From Echinometra lucunter (lineage: Eukaryota > Echinodermata > Echinoidea > Camarodonta > Echinometridae), in NCBI GenBank assembly GCA_029962745.1, contig CM057153.1:38288307-38352306 (forward strand): a stretch of DNA of 64,000 bases, read 5' to 3'. Position 1 is the stretch's first letter, and the number at the start of each line of letters is the position of its first letter. The position numbers and the translations under genes were made by a program. Below, one piece after another: positions 1 through 13,300 of the stretch. The notes below the pieces were generated by a model that searched no databases, was not told where the DNA came from, and saw only the letters and a program-made list of their open reading frames with translations.

Positions 1-115
1 ATGAAATGCTTAATTTTATACGTGACTTGTATGTACCACTTGAAAGATTATTTAGAATTTGTTTTAAGGAGAATGCAAAAATGAAAAGGATGTTGTTTGT
101 CCTTTGCATGATCAG

Positions 116-2107
116 ACCAATACTTTCCAGGCTGTGCTGACAACTGATGGCTCCAAGACCTACATAGTACAGCTCTACCAAGAATCTTCCATGTTGTGGG
201 ATGCAGACCAGTTAACTTCTTCAGAGGTTCCGGTCATTGGGTATCGCATCTCCAGCAGCTTCTCAGACCTTCAGTCTACGGGAACGTACACCCGTGCCGA
301 GATGTTTCGACCAGATGGTTTAGTTGGAAACATCCTGACCAGCGGGGCAACTGTATCAAGAAGGAAAAGGGCTACCATATCAAACTTCAAGTATGGCCAG
401 TTTGTCTACCGACTGGACGAGAATTCTGACAGTTTTGTCAATCCTGCAGAGTATTGCCAGGATTGGTATGATTCAACCCCTTCCATATCATCAAATGTAC
501 CAGGTGTTCTTCCGTGTCCTTGCACACGTCAACAGGCTGCCAATGATCGCAGGTTCAAACCTTGTGTTCCCTTCTCACCATTAAACCAGTTTGCATTCGG
601 GTCATCAATTGATGAATTTCCAAGTGAGTAAACCCACCACATACTAGATTCCTGTGTACGTACTCTGTCACCCTGAATTAATTTTTTATGGACAAATTCA
701 TCTTTCTCCCAGCGCTTCAATGTAATAATTTGTGAAAGTTTTTTTTTTTCATCAACATCATGAACTAGAAGCAAGCAGATTATGATGGTTATGTAAACAT
801 TTTAATGCAAATTAATTTTCAAACTATTGTGGCAAGTAAACCAGACATACTCTTAAATAAATCTGTTTACTTATGAAGGCACAGGTGAAATTTCAAATGC
901 ACTTGGTTTCAATTTGGAGAAAAAAAAGAAATTAAACAGCTATAGCACGTGGACATTAAATTGGATGAGTTAATCACATTCTTGCACCATAGGCTGCAAA
1001 ATTTTCTTCTGTTATGCTTATTTTTTTTCTGATCGTGTGTATATGTCTTTGTGAAATAGGTTGAGTTCTCTTCATAAAGTGGAGACAAATGAAGTGAGAA
1101 TTATCTTGGTAGATAATGGGTGCAGGTGCATCCATATGTCTAGCCTCATGGCTTTTAGGGATTTCTTTGTACTTCATGTTTTATAATTATGCCAATTTAT
1201 ATGTATTTTGATACTGTAATGCTGTTTACATATTTGACATTCCATTATTTTGTTTTATCTGTGCACTTGTGTATTGCATGTATGATGTGGAAATAATGAA
1301 TTGAATTGAATTGAACTGATGATTAATATGAGATGTACCTGACTCAACTTTAATACAGGCTATCTGGAGAACAGTAACCAGTGCTTGCAGCAGGTTTTCC
1401 CTTCTTTCCAGCTGTCTGGCTCACGATGCATCTTACAACCGTAGTGATAGTTTGGTGGTGGGATACGATTCCATGTGGGAGAGTAGTCACTTACAGAGCA
1501 TCCTGGCTGACACATCATTCTTTAGTTACTTCTATCTCTCCTGGATATGTAAGTCACTCACCCATGACCCTTACGTGATGTAATTACCCCCCCCCCCTTT
1601 GCTTTTTTTCTTGTACATGTAACTAGTATAGGACAAAGATGTTGAAAATTCAAGCAAGTGGTACTTTAAACCAAATAGTTGACACTTGATATAAAACAGT
1701 CATGGGATAGTTTTATATGTGCGAAGAAGTGAACATTGCATGAAGTAAACTGTTTTCAAATTTAGTTTCCCGCATTGATTACAGAAGATATATGCTGAAA
1801 TGTACATGTGGAGTTCAATTTTCGATTTGTCAGAGACGATTTGATTTGAATATCAGTAAGGCATTGAAAATTGCATAGTTTTATGTTTTGATTTTAAGTC
1901 CATCTCCGATAACATCACTTATTTTGAATGCAGTGTATTCTTCAGTTTGATGCTCTTATACTTCACGTTTCTCTGTCTGTCTTGTAGTTAATGATGTCTT
2001 GCCACGTCACTACTGCTGTAGTCAGTCTCCAGACACCTACTTCTGTAATTTGTATGAGGAGAGACGGCCACCTAGGACCTGCAGTGGTTACACAGCAGTT
2101 GTGCAGG
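116..2107 (+). CDS. Exons 1-3: end of NIDO domain and AMOP domain
   Basis: Exons 116-623, 1359-1548 and 1988-2107. Exon 1 opens in phase 0 after a pyrimidine-rich stretch ending AG at 114-115 and reads [13 protein letters not shown], a typical NIDO (nidogen-like) core, then a tryptophan-containing strand region. A basic RRKR site (359-370) follows. AMOP begins around the cysteine in EYCQDWYDS and includes [16 protein letters not shown]. Exon 3 supplies the AMOP end with a CC pair (HYCCSQS) and the linker [10 protein letters not shown] that precedes VWD in MUC4/SUSD2-type proteins. Exon 2 has 190 nt where 189 is needed: it reads [19 protein letters not shown], then hits a stop unless one base in the TT at about 1432-1433 is ignored, after which [15 protein letters not shown] continues to the donor. 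Confidence 0.8.
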
Positions 2108-5100
2108 GTATGCGGTCCCATTCCAAGATCATCTTCAATATTGTTATCAGATATTCAAACTGTAAATTCAAAACAAATTTTACTTTTGCCACCTCAAAAA
2201 CTTGGAACAATATTTCACTTTATGTTAGGGAAATACTTGGTATCACAACCTTTAAAAGATCCTTTACAGTGCATTTCTTGCCCTAGTGATGTAAAGTGAT
2301 CTAGTTATGTGCTGTATAAGGAGAAAAAAAATCTCTGAAAAGCTTTGACTTTTTATTAAAGTGCAATGGTACTTTTTATATCTAGTATTCTCTAATTGTT
2401 ATTGTCATTATTTGTTATTATTATTGAAGATCACACTAGGAGGTTTTCTCTTAATACTTTGTGGTGATTTTTTTGTCCAGGTTATTATATCTTTGTGGTT
2501 GTGTTTTTGCAGGCTGGGGCCAAGGTGATCCACACATCACTACCCTGGACAGGTTTGAGTACACCTTCAATGGATTAGGAGAGTATTGCCTGATCCGTAT
2601 TGATTCCATCAATTTTGAGCTTCAAGGTCGGACAGAGAGGGCCTTCAACAGGTCTGGAATGGAGGTGAACACGGGAACAGTCTTCACAGCTTTTGTAGCT
2701 TCACAGGGTGGTACAACGGTATGTATATGTAGAACCAAATTCATGAACTCTAGGAGCCAGGGGAGCGTTTCATGAAGAGTTTTGTCGGTGAAAATCACCG
2801 ACAAATGTTACAAGCTACTGAAAATCCTCACATTTGATTGGCTGACAGCAAATTAGTCTGTGAAAATCACTGACTAAACTCTTCATGAAACGCTCCCCAG
2901 GTTTCATAATCCTTTATCTGCTCTATTATTTTTGATGTGACAGTCTAGAATAACACATTGTATGGTAGAAGAATGTCTTATGAGGACATCGGTGGGACAA
3001 GATGCTTTTCAGACAATTCAGCATGTTTATTGACTGCAATAGATGTGTTGCCATGAAAGATGGGTGCTGATCAGTTCAGCAATACAACTTGTGTATTTTC
3101 TGGTGATATCAGGGAGACATTTGTTATGAAAATGAAATGTTGCTGATTAATCTGCATGTACACTGTATATCAAGCAAGATCTTGAAGTGCTAAAGATATT
3201 CATATTTATTCTCAAAAATGGCATGAAGTAAAACATCTTTGACTAATGAAAATGGATGATCTTAGTGTTAACATACATGCATTGAATTAGCCCTCCATAA
3301 CTCAGCTTTACAAGCATAAATGACATACCGTAACTCTTTACTGCATTTAATGGACCAATCGATCAAAAGTAGACTGCCAATTTTGTCACATGTGCAGTAT
3401 TATACTCTCACCCATGTTGCAGGCTGGGGGTTTTGATCTGTGGCAAATAAAGGGTTACAGGCAACTGTATTTTGCATCTCTAAGCAGTTAAGTTGGTATG
3501 GTACATGTTTATGGTACATCAGGTTTTGGCACTAGATCTTTGCATGACATTGTAATGTGATTTTCCTACCTTGTTACAGGTTCAATTTGATCTGAATGCA
3601 GACAGGACCAACATGACCATCCTGATAAATGGTACCATCATGCTAGACCCTGTTGATCTTCAGACAAGTGAGTTCATTGATTCATCGATTCATCGATACA
3701 AATCGATACAAATGCAAGGATTTCAGTAGCTTAGAACAGTTGTTGGTAAAAATCACTGGCAAGACAATTGATGAAATGCTCCCCAGAATATCACATACTT
3801 TAGCACATACATGTAGTTACTGCCCTTCTGGCTCTCACTAAACAACATTGATTATGAAATATGCAGATTGAGAAGTTTGAAATTATACATGTATACTCCC
3901 TAAGGAGAAGGAGGCAATATCTGCACAAAATTTCCATTGCAAGGTACATATGTATTCTTATAATTTTTGAAATTTTAATATTTTTTGTGTCTGTGCATTG
4001 TGCAATGTCTTTTAATGTTTTTTACATGTAGTAAATCATGTCTAATTTGTCATCTTAGCCCAAAATTGTTAATCAAATAAAAGAAATTAAACATGAATGA
4101 AATGAAAACAAATCACTGCATAGCAGAGTATTTCTTTGGGCAATAATATTTCTGTGAAGTGCTTAGAGACATTCGAGATGTATTAAGCGGTATATAAATC
4201 CAGAATATTATTATTATTATTATTATTGTTATGACAATTTTATATAGATGTATCTAGATAATAATGGAAGTTCTTACTTTTCCTTTATCACTAGCTGAAT
4301 ATAACTCTTCCGATCCATTGTTCAACATTCGTTATGACTCCACCGGAGATTCGATGACTGGAGCTCGCTATATAGCGACTTTCAGAGAGAGTTCTAGCAG
4401 TTCCAACGATTTATCTATCAATGTTGGTAACAATCTGCGCATGTTGGACTTCACGTTTCAAGCACCGGTCGAATACATGACTGGAATAACCAGAGGCTTG
4501 TATGGTAGGTGTATTGGTGAATCCACAACGCTTGCTCCATAACGCTTGCTCCAACAACAATTACTCAGTTTTGTGTACTAACTAAATTCTGAACTTTAAC
4601 CCTGGACCATGTGCTACTCAGAATCCTAGCCCTGATTCCTAAACCCTTACCTAAACCCTATTTCAACCTTGACCCTCACTCTATGTCTTTGACAAAATAA
4701 AGCCTTGAGCTTTTGTCATTGGAACATATGTTGAGTTACTACCTGTAGCTTCTATACTTTTTGTTAACTTTCCTATCGTGAATGTAGCTGAGATGACATT
4801 AATGATAGCAGCTCGTAATGAAAGTTTGCAGTATCATGTTGTTGACATTATCTGTTGTAGGAGAGTGTGAAATGCACTATTTTTCCTGTTATTTCCTGTA
4901 TACCAAGTACAATTATTACTTCAATATTAACAGACCTGTTATTAGTATCATTATTAATTGGTATTGAGTCATGCATTTCGTCTGATATTTGAGTGAAGAA
5001 ATTATCTCATATGTGGCCATTAATCATTAGTAAATATCTTTCCCAAAGTTCTTTTATTTCATAAGTTTTGTTTGATTTGGCCTTGCTATTTTAGTTTTGG

Positions 5101-8100
5101 TGATCTGTGGACACATACAGTATACATTTCCATTGCCATTTAAACAAATAATGACAACCTGGTAATTTCAAGGAGATGCATTAAAGTAAGCATGCTATTT
5201 TTTACAGGTGTGTGGGATGGTGATATAAGCAACGAAGCAACCCAGCCTGATGGCACTGTTTTGCCAAATCCTGAAAGCCTGACTGATGAAGAATTATTCA
5301 ACTATGGAGAATTATGTAAGTTATCGCATTTTCTATAGATTAGTATCTTTTATCTCATGCATTAAGCCAAGAAAAAAATGTTGCATTTTCATGGAGATAT
5401 TTAATATTAGTTCATTGGCATAAGTTGTATTGGCAGCTGTAGAAAATAATTGAAATATATGAATCAAGTCCATTGTTTGTAAATTATGATGATGATCTCT
5501 ATAGTAATGATGATGATGACAATTATCGCTATTAGTGTTGTTGTTATTTTTGTCATTGTTATTATTGTTTGTAACAGGGCGCATCAATGAAGGTGACTCA
5601 CTGTTCACATATCAGAGCGTAGACACGTGGGACACATTCAACATGAATAGCTTCCAGCCAATGTTCCTGAGTGCCCTGAACCAGACCGCGGACCCAGCCT
5701 TCCGAGCTGCTGTCATGGCCAACTGTAGCGGGGACACTGCCTGTCTCTTTGACGCTTTGGCAACCAGTGATGTCTCCATCGGCACAAACACAATGATGAT
5801 TGGCATGTCAAGGGTTCAGGAAGTTGTGGAGTTAGGTAGGGAAATATATATCTTATCTTGTGTATCTTGCACTGCAGTAAAGGTTTCTTTCTGGTCATTT
5901 TGAAAAGGAATTTATATGCCTTATATATCAATATCTTGTAACAATTTGGAAAGGTTGGTCCTTTAGTGCACAAGAACAATTTTTTATTGCAATGTTTCAG
6001 CATGATTGAAATTAGAATGAATCTGCTCACTCTGTTGGTAACCCAATCATTCGCAAAATCTCTTAATCCACCATTCACTCAGGTTCTCTACCAATCAATT
6101 GATATTGGTCTTTTCAGAAAACTACCCTCCCATTCTGAGTAATGTCACTGAAATGAACCCTGACGCCGAGTACCCTGGCCTGAATGCAGATGGCATCCTT
6201 ACCGTCATTGTTGGTCGTACCTACACCTACCAGGCCGAAGCTAGGGATGAAAACGGTGATACCATCAAGTATAGCCTTCAAGGCAACATCCCATCCTCTG
6301 CAAGCATTGATCCAGTCAGTGAGTATTGAAGTCACCCAAAAATCCCCTGCAACATGTCGTGTATGTTTTGTTACTTCATGTTCTTTGATGAGGGATTAGG
6401 GTTGGAATTGAAATATATGTTAGCTTTGTATTTCAAGGATATAAATGATCATTGTAAGACATTGACCACAGAGCTATTGATCCCAGAGCAATTACCGCAA
6501 GAGGGTGTGTTGTACAACCTGCATTGCATTTGGCAAGGTTTTTTTTAGGGGTTGGATTACAGGGGCTTTTCTTTGCTTTATGTAGATGAAATCTTGTTGA
6601 TTTCTTCTGAGTAGAGTATAATGGTAAGTAGAATCCCTCAGGCCTTAAACCAACTATGAAATCCACTGTGGCAAATCAAGTCAAACACTCTCTGTAGGTG
6701 AAAAGGAAACAATGATGGGCCATGCCCAACCTAGGAATTTCCCCAAAGCATATGCTATACTTGACTTGTGTTGGAATCCGTTCACTAATGTGTAGTGTGC
6801 TATGTTCATGTCATGTTAAGTTGCATTTGAAGCTTATTTGAGCAGGTTTACCTTTTCCATGTCAAGGAAACTTTATTGATAAATTCCCAGCAGGGTCTTG
6901 TAGAATGCTTGACATCTACATCTCTGTCTTCTCTATCTGTCTCAATGTCTCTCTCTCTCTCTCTGCAGCCGGTGTTTTCACCTGGACTCCAGCAAACACT
7001 GATCAGGTACAAATAGGGATCCAAGCGAGTGATGGCACTGTGTCCAGATATCTCCAGCTTCTTGTCATTGTCTGTGATTGTCAAAACAATGGAACCTGTG
7101 ACTTCACTGCCATCATGGAAGGCAACAATATCAACAATGACAAATTTGCAGTAAGGACTTGTTAGCTCTTTTTATTTGTTGCTTTAGCAATGTAATTTGT
7201 CCATTGTAATATACATGGGGCATGTATCACATTTAATGCCTGTCAGTTTCATGTCACATTTAGCTGTAATTGATTTACCACTATGGAAAATAGATCCTTT
7301 AGGATCAATAAGATAGGGTAATATTCTTTAGACATCACTTTCATGGTGTGCTTTGATGCATTCAAGATTTTTATTAATGAGTACTTCATATTATTTTCCT
7401 TATTTCTATATTATTTCATTATCTTTTTTTTTCTTTCTCTTTCTGTTCTCATCATCCGTCTGTCACGTCTTTATCTTTATTTAATTCATCCCCTCTCTCT
7501 GTATGCTGAACTCTGCTTTTCTCTTCTGCTCACGCTCTTCCTCCCTGAATCTTTTGTCAACCTTATGCATACTATCATCTTGCCTTTCTTCTCCTCCTCT
7601 CTCTACCATCCTCACATATCTCTGCTTCTTCATCTTCCTCTCCCCTCCCCCCCCCCTTGTATTTGTTGGGTGTTTATCTTTAGGTTGCTCAATGCAAGTG
7701 TACCCAGGGTTGGGCTGGCTCTTTCTGTGAAGAGGATTATAATTCCTGTGAGTTGAATCCATGCTACCCGGGGGTTACCTGTATCGATGATCCCCCTCCC
7801 AGTGTGATGGCTCGATGTGCTGATTGCCCTCCAAACCTCTCAGGAGATGGATTCCAATGCTGGGGTAAAAAAGTCATTCTGTTCAATTCTGGTAGTAACA
7901 GTACTATTGATAAACATTTTGGGAATAACAATAATATTAATAAAAATTTTAAAGTTGGATGTTCTTGCATTTGTTTGGATTGATAAGATGCTTTCTCAAT
8001 ATTGTACACCTGAGATAAATTGTTGTTTTAATATTTCCCATAAACATGGATTAATCTATTTAACTAGAAAAATGTAATTAATGGATAAATGTATCTCTAT

Positions 8101-10281
8101 ACTATATATTAGATTTGGACGAATGCACCGAGATGATTGATGGCTGTGACCAGCTATGTGTTAATAGCGTCGGTTCATTTTCATGTGCCTGCAACATTGG
8201 CTATGACTTGCAACCAAACCTCAGAGACTGTATTGGTGAGTACTTGCAGTTGATACAAGAAGGCTAGCTTGGAAGTCAAGCATCAAAGAACAAAAAAAGT
8301 CCTACAATTCACTTGTGTATTGTTTAGACTCTACCAGTGACTATTGCTTTTCAGACTCCTTGTACCGAGACAGTTAATGTTTGGTTCTGCTTCATGATTG
8401 TCTTTTCATCTTCAGTCTTATGCTGTCTACTTTCAAGACTCTACTTTATGTGTACTCTATGGAAAAATTGAAAAAATATACAGAAATTACAGAATTACTA
8501 CCACAGTGAATCGTGGACTGTATGTTCAGTATTTCTAAGCCCAAAACATCTTTGATAAAGCAACTTTATATTAGCACTTTGAAAATCCCAAATCGGATAG
8601 AATATTTCTATCTCCTAGAATGCAAAAATAAAATAGAGTGTGTCAATTTATTTTAATGAGTAATAATCCTAACTTTTGCATTGATAATGATAAATTTATT
8701 ATTAGATAACTGCATAGCACTCATTGTCCACCTCACAGTGTGCTTTAGGTGCCCCAGTTATTACCAAGACTCCTGGACTTCCAGTATTTTTGCTCCAAAC
8801 ATTCATGAAATTCCTCCCTAGTGAGTACCCATTTCATATCTCGGTAAATATGGCAGAACTAGATTGATGTCCTTGTTTCTAATTAACTTCTCTTGCAGAT
8901 CAAAACGAATGTGACCGCGGCACCGATGAGTGCGATGAGAATGCAGTGTGTATCAACACCGAGGGATCCTATCGCTGTGAATGCAACGATGGATATGTCC
9001 TTCAAGCTGATAATCGAACATGTACTGGTAGGTACACTCCCTAAGGAGAGGAGATGGTGCACATTTTGTGTGTAGAATAGCGCTTGAATTCAATGACCTG
9101 AGGAATAATTATTATTCGTAAAGTGTTTTAACATAGTATTAATTGTTTGTATACATGTAACTATTAAGGTTATTATTATTATTACTGTGTAAGAGTTTTT
9201 TTGTCTCCAGGATAGGTGCATGTTAGTCTTTCTTATGTTGTGATCGACATATGTCACCGAGATGACAGAGCAATAACAAATGCTTGCAGTGAAACATTCC
9301 ACATATTATATGCTTTGAAATTAGAGCAATGATTTTGTACTTTGCAGTTAAGTTCAACTTGGTTTAAACTATATTTTCAGTGTTTGTACTATTCATTTTG
9401 ATAACAATAGATATTGATGAGTGTACTACCATGGCTCCATGCGATATGAATGCCGATTGTGGTAATGTCGTTGGTTCATTCACCTGTACATGTCGCAGTG
9501 GCTATTCTGGTGATGGCAGAACAGCATGCGATGGTAAGTGAAAGAGATAACATGAGCATTTTCGTTAGTGTTTCATTGTCTTTATAGTTCACGGAATTAT
9601 ACATGATATAGGAAACAGGCTCTTTTTGCAGTTATTCATGCAGTTTTGTCTTACTATGCAGTTGTGAATTAATGTACTATGAGCCTTTGAAATTAGAGGC
9701 CTTTCTTCTAGAAGTGACTGACTATGGACTCATTTCAGCATTTTAATGACTCAGTGAAGCAATATTGTGTTCACAGTGACGTATTATGTTTTATTGATGT
9801 ATGATGCGAATTTGTTAGGTGAAACACTCACACAGCTTAGATAACTGCAACTGCTACATTGTCTGTTGTTATAGTTTTGGAACTATAGAAATTGCAAACT
9901 GAATCTATTTTCTTCACTCTTTATGTGCACAGATATCAATGAGTGCTTCAACCCTGATTTAAATGACTGCTCCAGTTTGGCTTCATGTGAGAATACAGAT
10001 GGCTACTATGTTTGCCAGTGTTTGGAAGGATATGAGGTAGGAAATCTTTCTTTCATGTTTATGCTTATCTTTTTCCTCTCCATTCTTTGTCTTTTTTTTC
10101 TTGTTATTTTACATCTTATATCATTTCCCTCTCTTTCATCTATTTCTATTTTGTCTCTTCCTGTATCATCATCACCATCATCGTCATTATCATCATCATC
10201 AGCACCACCATCGTCATCATCGTCATCATCGTCATTATCATCAGCAACATCATCATCACCATCATCAGTACCATCATCAAT

Positions 10282-10313
<32 letters not shown>

Positions 10314-10337
10314 TGTCATCATCATCATTACTATCAA

Positions 10338-10371
<34 letters not shown>

Positions 10372-13300
10372 TCCCTCATCATCTTTATGTTTATCTTTGT
10401 CTTCTTCCTTGTTCTTCTGTTTAACCACCCACATGTTCCCCTTTTCAGTTTGTGTTTTCATTCCTCTCTTTCTTTCTTCTTCGGCTGTTTCCACCTTTGA
10501 TCTTTGTCAATTTTATCCTCTGAATTGCCCTCATCTTCTAGTTTGTATTTCGACATGAGGGTCTGAATTCAGTTCAGCATCATTGGTTTAAGAAGATTTT
10601 AACTGTTGTTACCCCTTTGCCTACTGGAACCGGATGGTCCTTGTACCAAACCTATGGGAAATAGAGAATTTGGTTGTCAATGAGTTAACAGGGTGGCGCT
10701 GTGGAAAAAACTCTTAATTTCCAGCAACTTCAGTTCAACTTTCCATCGTCTATCTACATTGAAAAGTACTTGTGTATGTGTAGAACTTTCTTCTTCTTTT
10801 CAAAGTATGACTTTGTGTATGTTTTAAGTTTGAAGTAACCAGAATTGAAGTTAATTCAATCTTATCTCTTCTTAGGGTTCCGGTCTTAATTGCACTGATC
10901 GTAATGAATGCGAAGAAGGAGTATCACAGTGTAGTCTTGATGCTGCTTGTCAAAACGTAGAAGGAAGTTTTATGTGTAGCTGTAATACTGGGTATACGGG
11001 AGATGGCAACAGATGTGTAGGTGAGTTATTAAGAAGTATCTTTTATCTCTAGACAATGGACATATAATGGTTGGTGTTTTATTTATTATGGATATTATCT
11101 TTTATCATTACTGTTGTTTTTTGTAATCATTATTCATCAGTTATTTAAAGTACTGTTCCTACTGCTACACTATTCTGCCAGTACCCTTCCATGCATTGTT
11201 GAATAATTCACTTATTGATTTGAGTTAAAAGTGGATATATCGTGATTGGTTATTCCAATCTGACTTCATCGGGTTGTATATATGACAGTGAATCCATGCA
11301 AAAATATTGAATTGGCAAGGCTAAACTGTATGGTAATTATTGTTGTTGTCCTTAAGTCTATGAGCAATGGCATTCTGAACATAGGCTGACTCCATACTTG
11401 TCATTCCACTTCATATTCCATCGCTTCATAGCTTCAGTTGGGTTATAAAATGAATGCCTTGAGTCTGTTAGCCTTCCCAAACTCTTTACAATTTTGATAA
11501 CTCTGATATTCTCATCTCTGTTCAGACATTGACGAGTGTGCCGATTCTTCATCCAACGATTGTGACGTCAACGCTCAATGCACCAACTCCATTGGATCAT
11601 TCTCTTGTGCCTGTAATGCTGGCTATAATGGGAATGGAACATCTTGCACAGGTTTGTATTGTTTAAATATCCACTTTGGAAATGATATTTTATATCCCTT
11701 ACAAAGATGGTGTATGCATACAAACCTTGAAGATATTGCTATGTTTAATTTGTCATGGTATGATTGGGGTCCGCCCACTTGACCGAAGGCTGTATTTCCT
11801 CGTATTGTATTTTCCTTCATCACAAATGATGCGATATCGGTATGTAAAATAATGATGTCTCCTTTAGCATGTTTGGTCCTTGTTTCCGGATGTCCCACAC
11901 CTTCAATGAAATATTTTCTGCTGCCCTTTAATACTTATTAAACTTACTTCTTGCACAGGAATTGGTCGGAGCGATGTACATTATAGATTACAATTTGCTA
12001 TTTTCGGCCTCGCTGGCCTTCGGTGAAGTAGGTTGTCACCGTATGATTGCTCTTTCTAAAAATCTTCATTCGTGAAATTTGAAAGGAATGAGTGTTCAAA
12101 GTTTTTCTGGATAGAGGGAGATATCTACAGTCATTGCTCTCTACCCTGGTGGCACATGGTTTATCTGGCAAATATTATTCCTTAAAAGGTAACATGTTCT
12201 TATACCAGGTGGGTGTTTCATAAAGCTGTTTGTAAAGTTACAAATGACTTTACGAACGACTTGAATATGGCAAGCCAAATGGAATTTTCAGTCACTGTAA
12301 ATCGCATCAGCTAAAGGTGAAATATGTAGATAAAGATTAATGTTACTATTGATTACAAACATTTTTATTGTGAATTGTATTTTCTTCCACAATTTAGGGG
12401 AAGTGCTGTCACACTTCTTAAAATGTCAGGAAAAATATTGGCATCCCATTTGGCACTTCATGTTCAAGTCATTCCCAAAGTCATCATGATGCATATCTTT
12501 ATGAACAGCTTTATGAAACACCCCCTGGCTGCTAAAGGTCAAGTTGGGGCAATGGTATTATATGCAAACCCCTAATTAGATGACTGTAGAGATTTTATAT
12601 AATAATGGGATAAGATATTCTATTATGGCTTGTTGTTAACATTGATTTACAACTTCATCTTTGATTGACAGATATTGACGAGTGCATGTCAGGCTCTCCA
12701 GTTTGCGATTCTGTGGCTACATGCACGAACACCGATGGAACCTACATTTGTACTTGCTTTGATGGATACAGTGGAGATGGATTAACTTGCATGGGTAAGT
12801 TGCTCTCATGAGCCTTGTTCACACAAAGCAAGATAAATGAAGTGTTCATCCTTATGACTCATAGACTTTGCTGCAGAACCTCTTTTTAAGACAGTTTAGG
12901 GTAGCATGTGTGAATGAAGCATTACCTTGTCATTTGGTCAGGACAAGATAATGGCAGCTGAGTCAAGTATGCTCAAAATCTCACCCAAAATATATAGATT
13001 CCTTTCCAACTAGAAATACAGTTCCTATTGTTGATGTTGATATCATGTGGTTACCTTACAAATATGTATCATATACACCTGGCTTTTTTTTCGGCACTTT
13101 TTAACTTCTGAGCTGGAGAACAAAATGGAGACTTCACCTTACTTACGTTGCATCTATATCAATTTTTTATTTCGATAATTGTATCCATGTATATGTGTAT
13201 GTGTTTGTTTATACAAAAACCAACCCCTGACCATTGTTATGTACATGTAACTTGCATTCAATTACTATACTGTTGTTAAAGTGGTGATGTGGCCCAGTGG

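Noticed and set aside
131..131. Exon 1 starting after TTTCCAG at 130
   Set aside because: The codons just before it (TNTFQ) complete the NIDO core, so the acceptor at 114-115 fits better.
7343..7762. 137-residue + ORF and minus ORFs upstream of exon 11
   Set aside because: Pyrimidine-rich intron and polypyrimidine tract; low-complexity Leu/Phe/Ser or Arg/Glu translation without domains.
10006..10558. Long ORFs on both strands with poly-Ser, poly-Ile, poly-His, poly-Asp or poly-Met
   Set aside because: They are translations of the ATC triplet microsatellite in intron 15.
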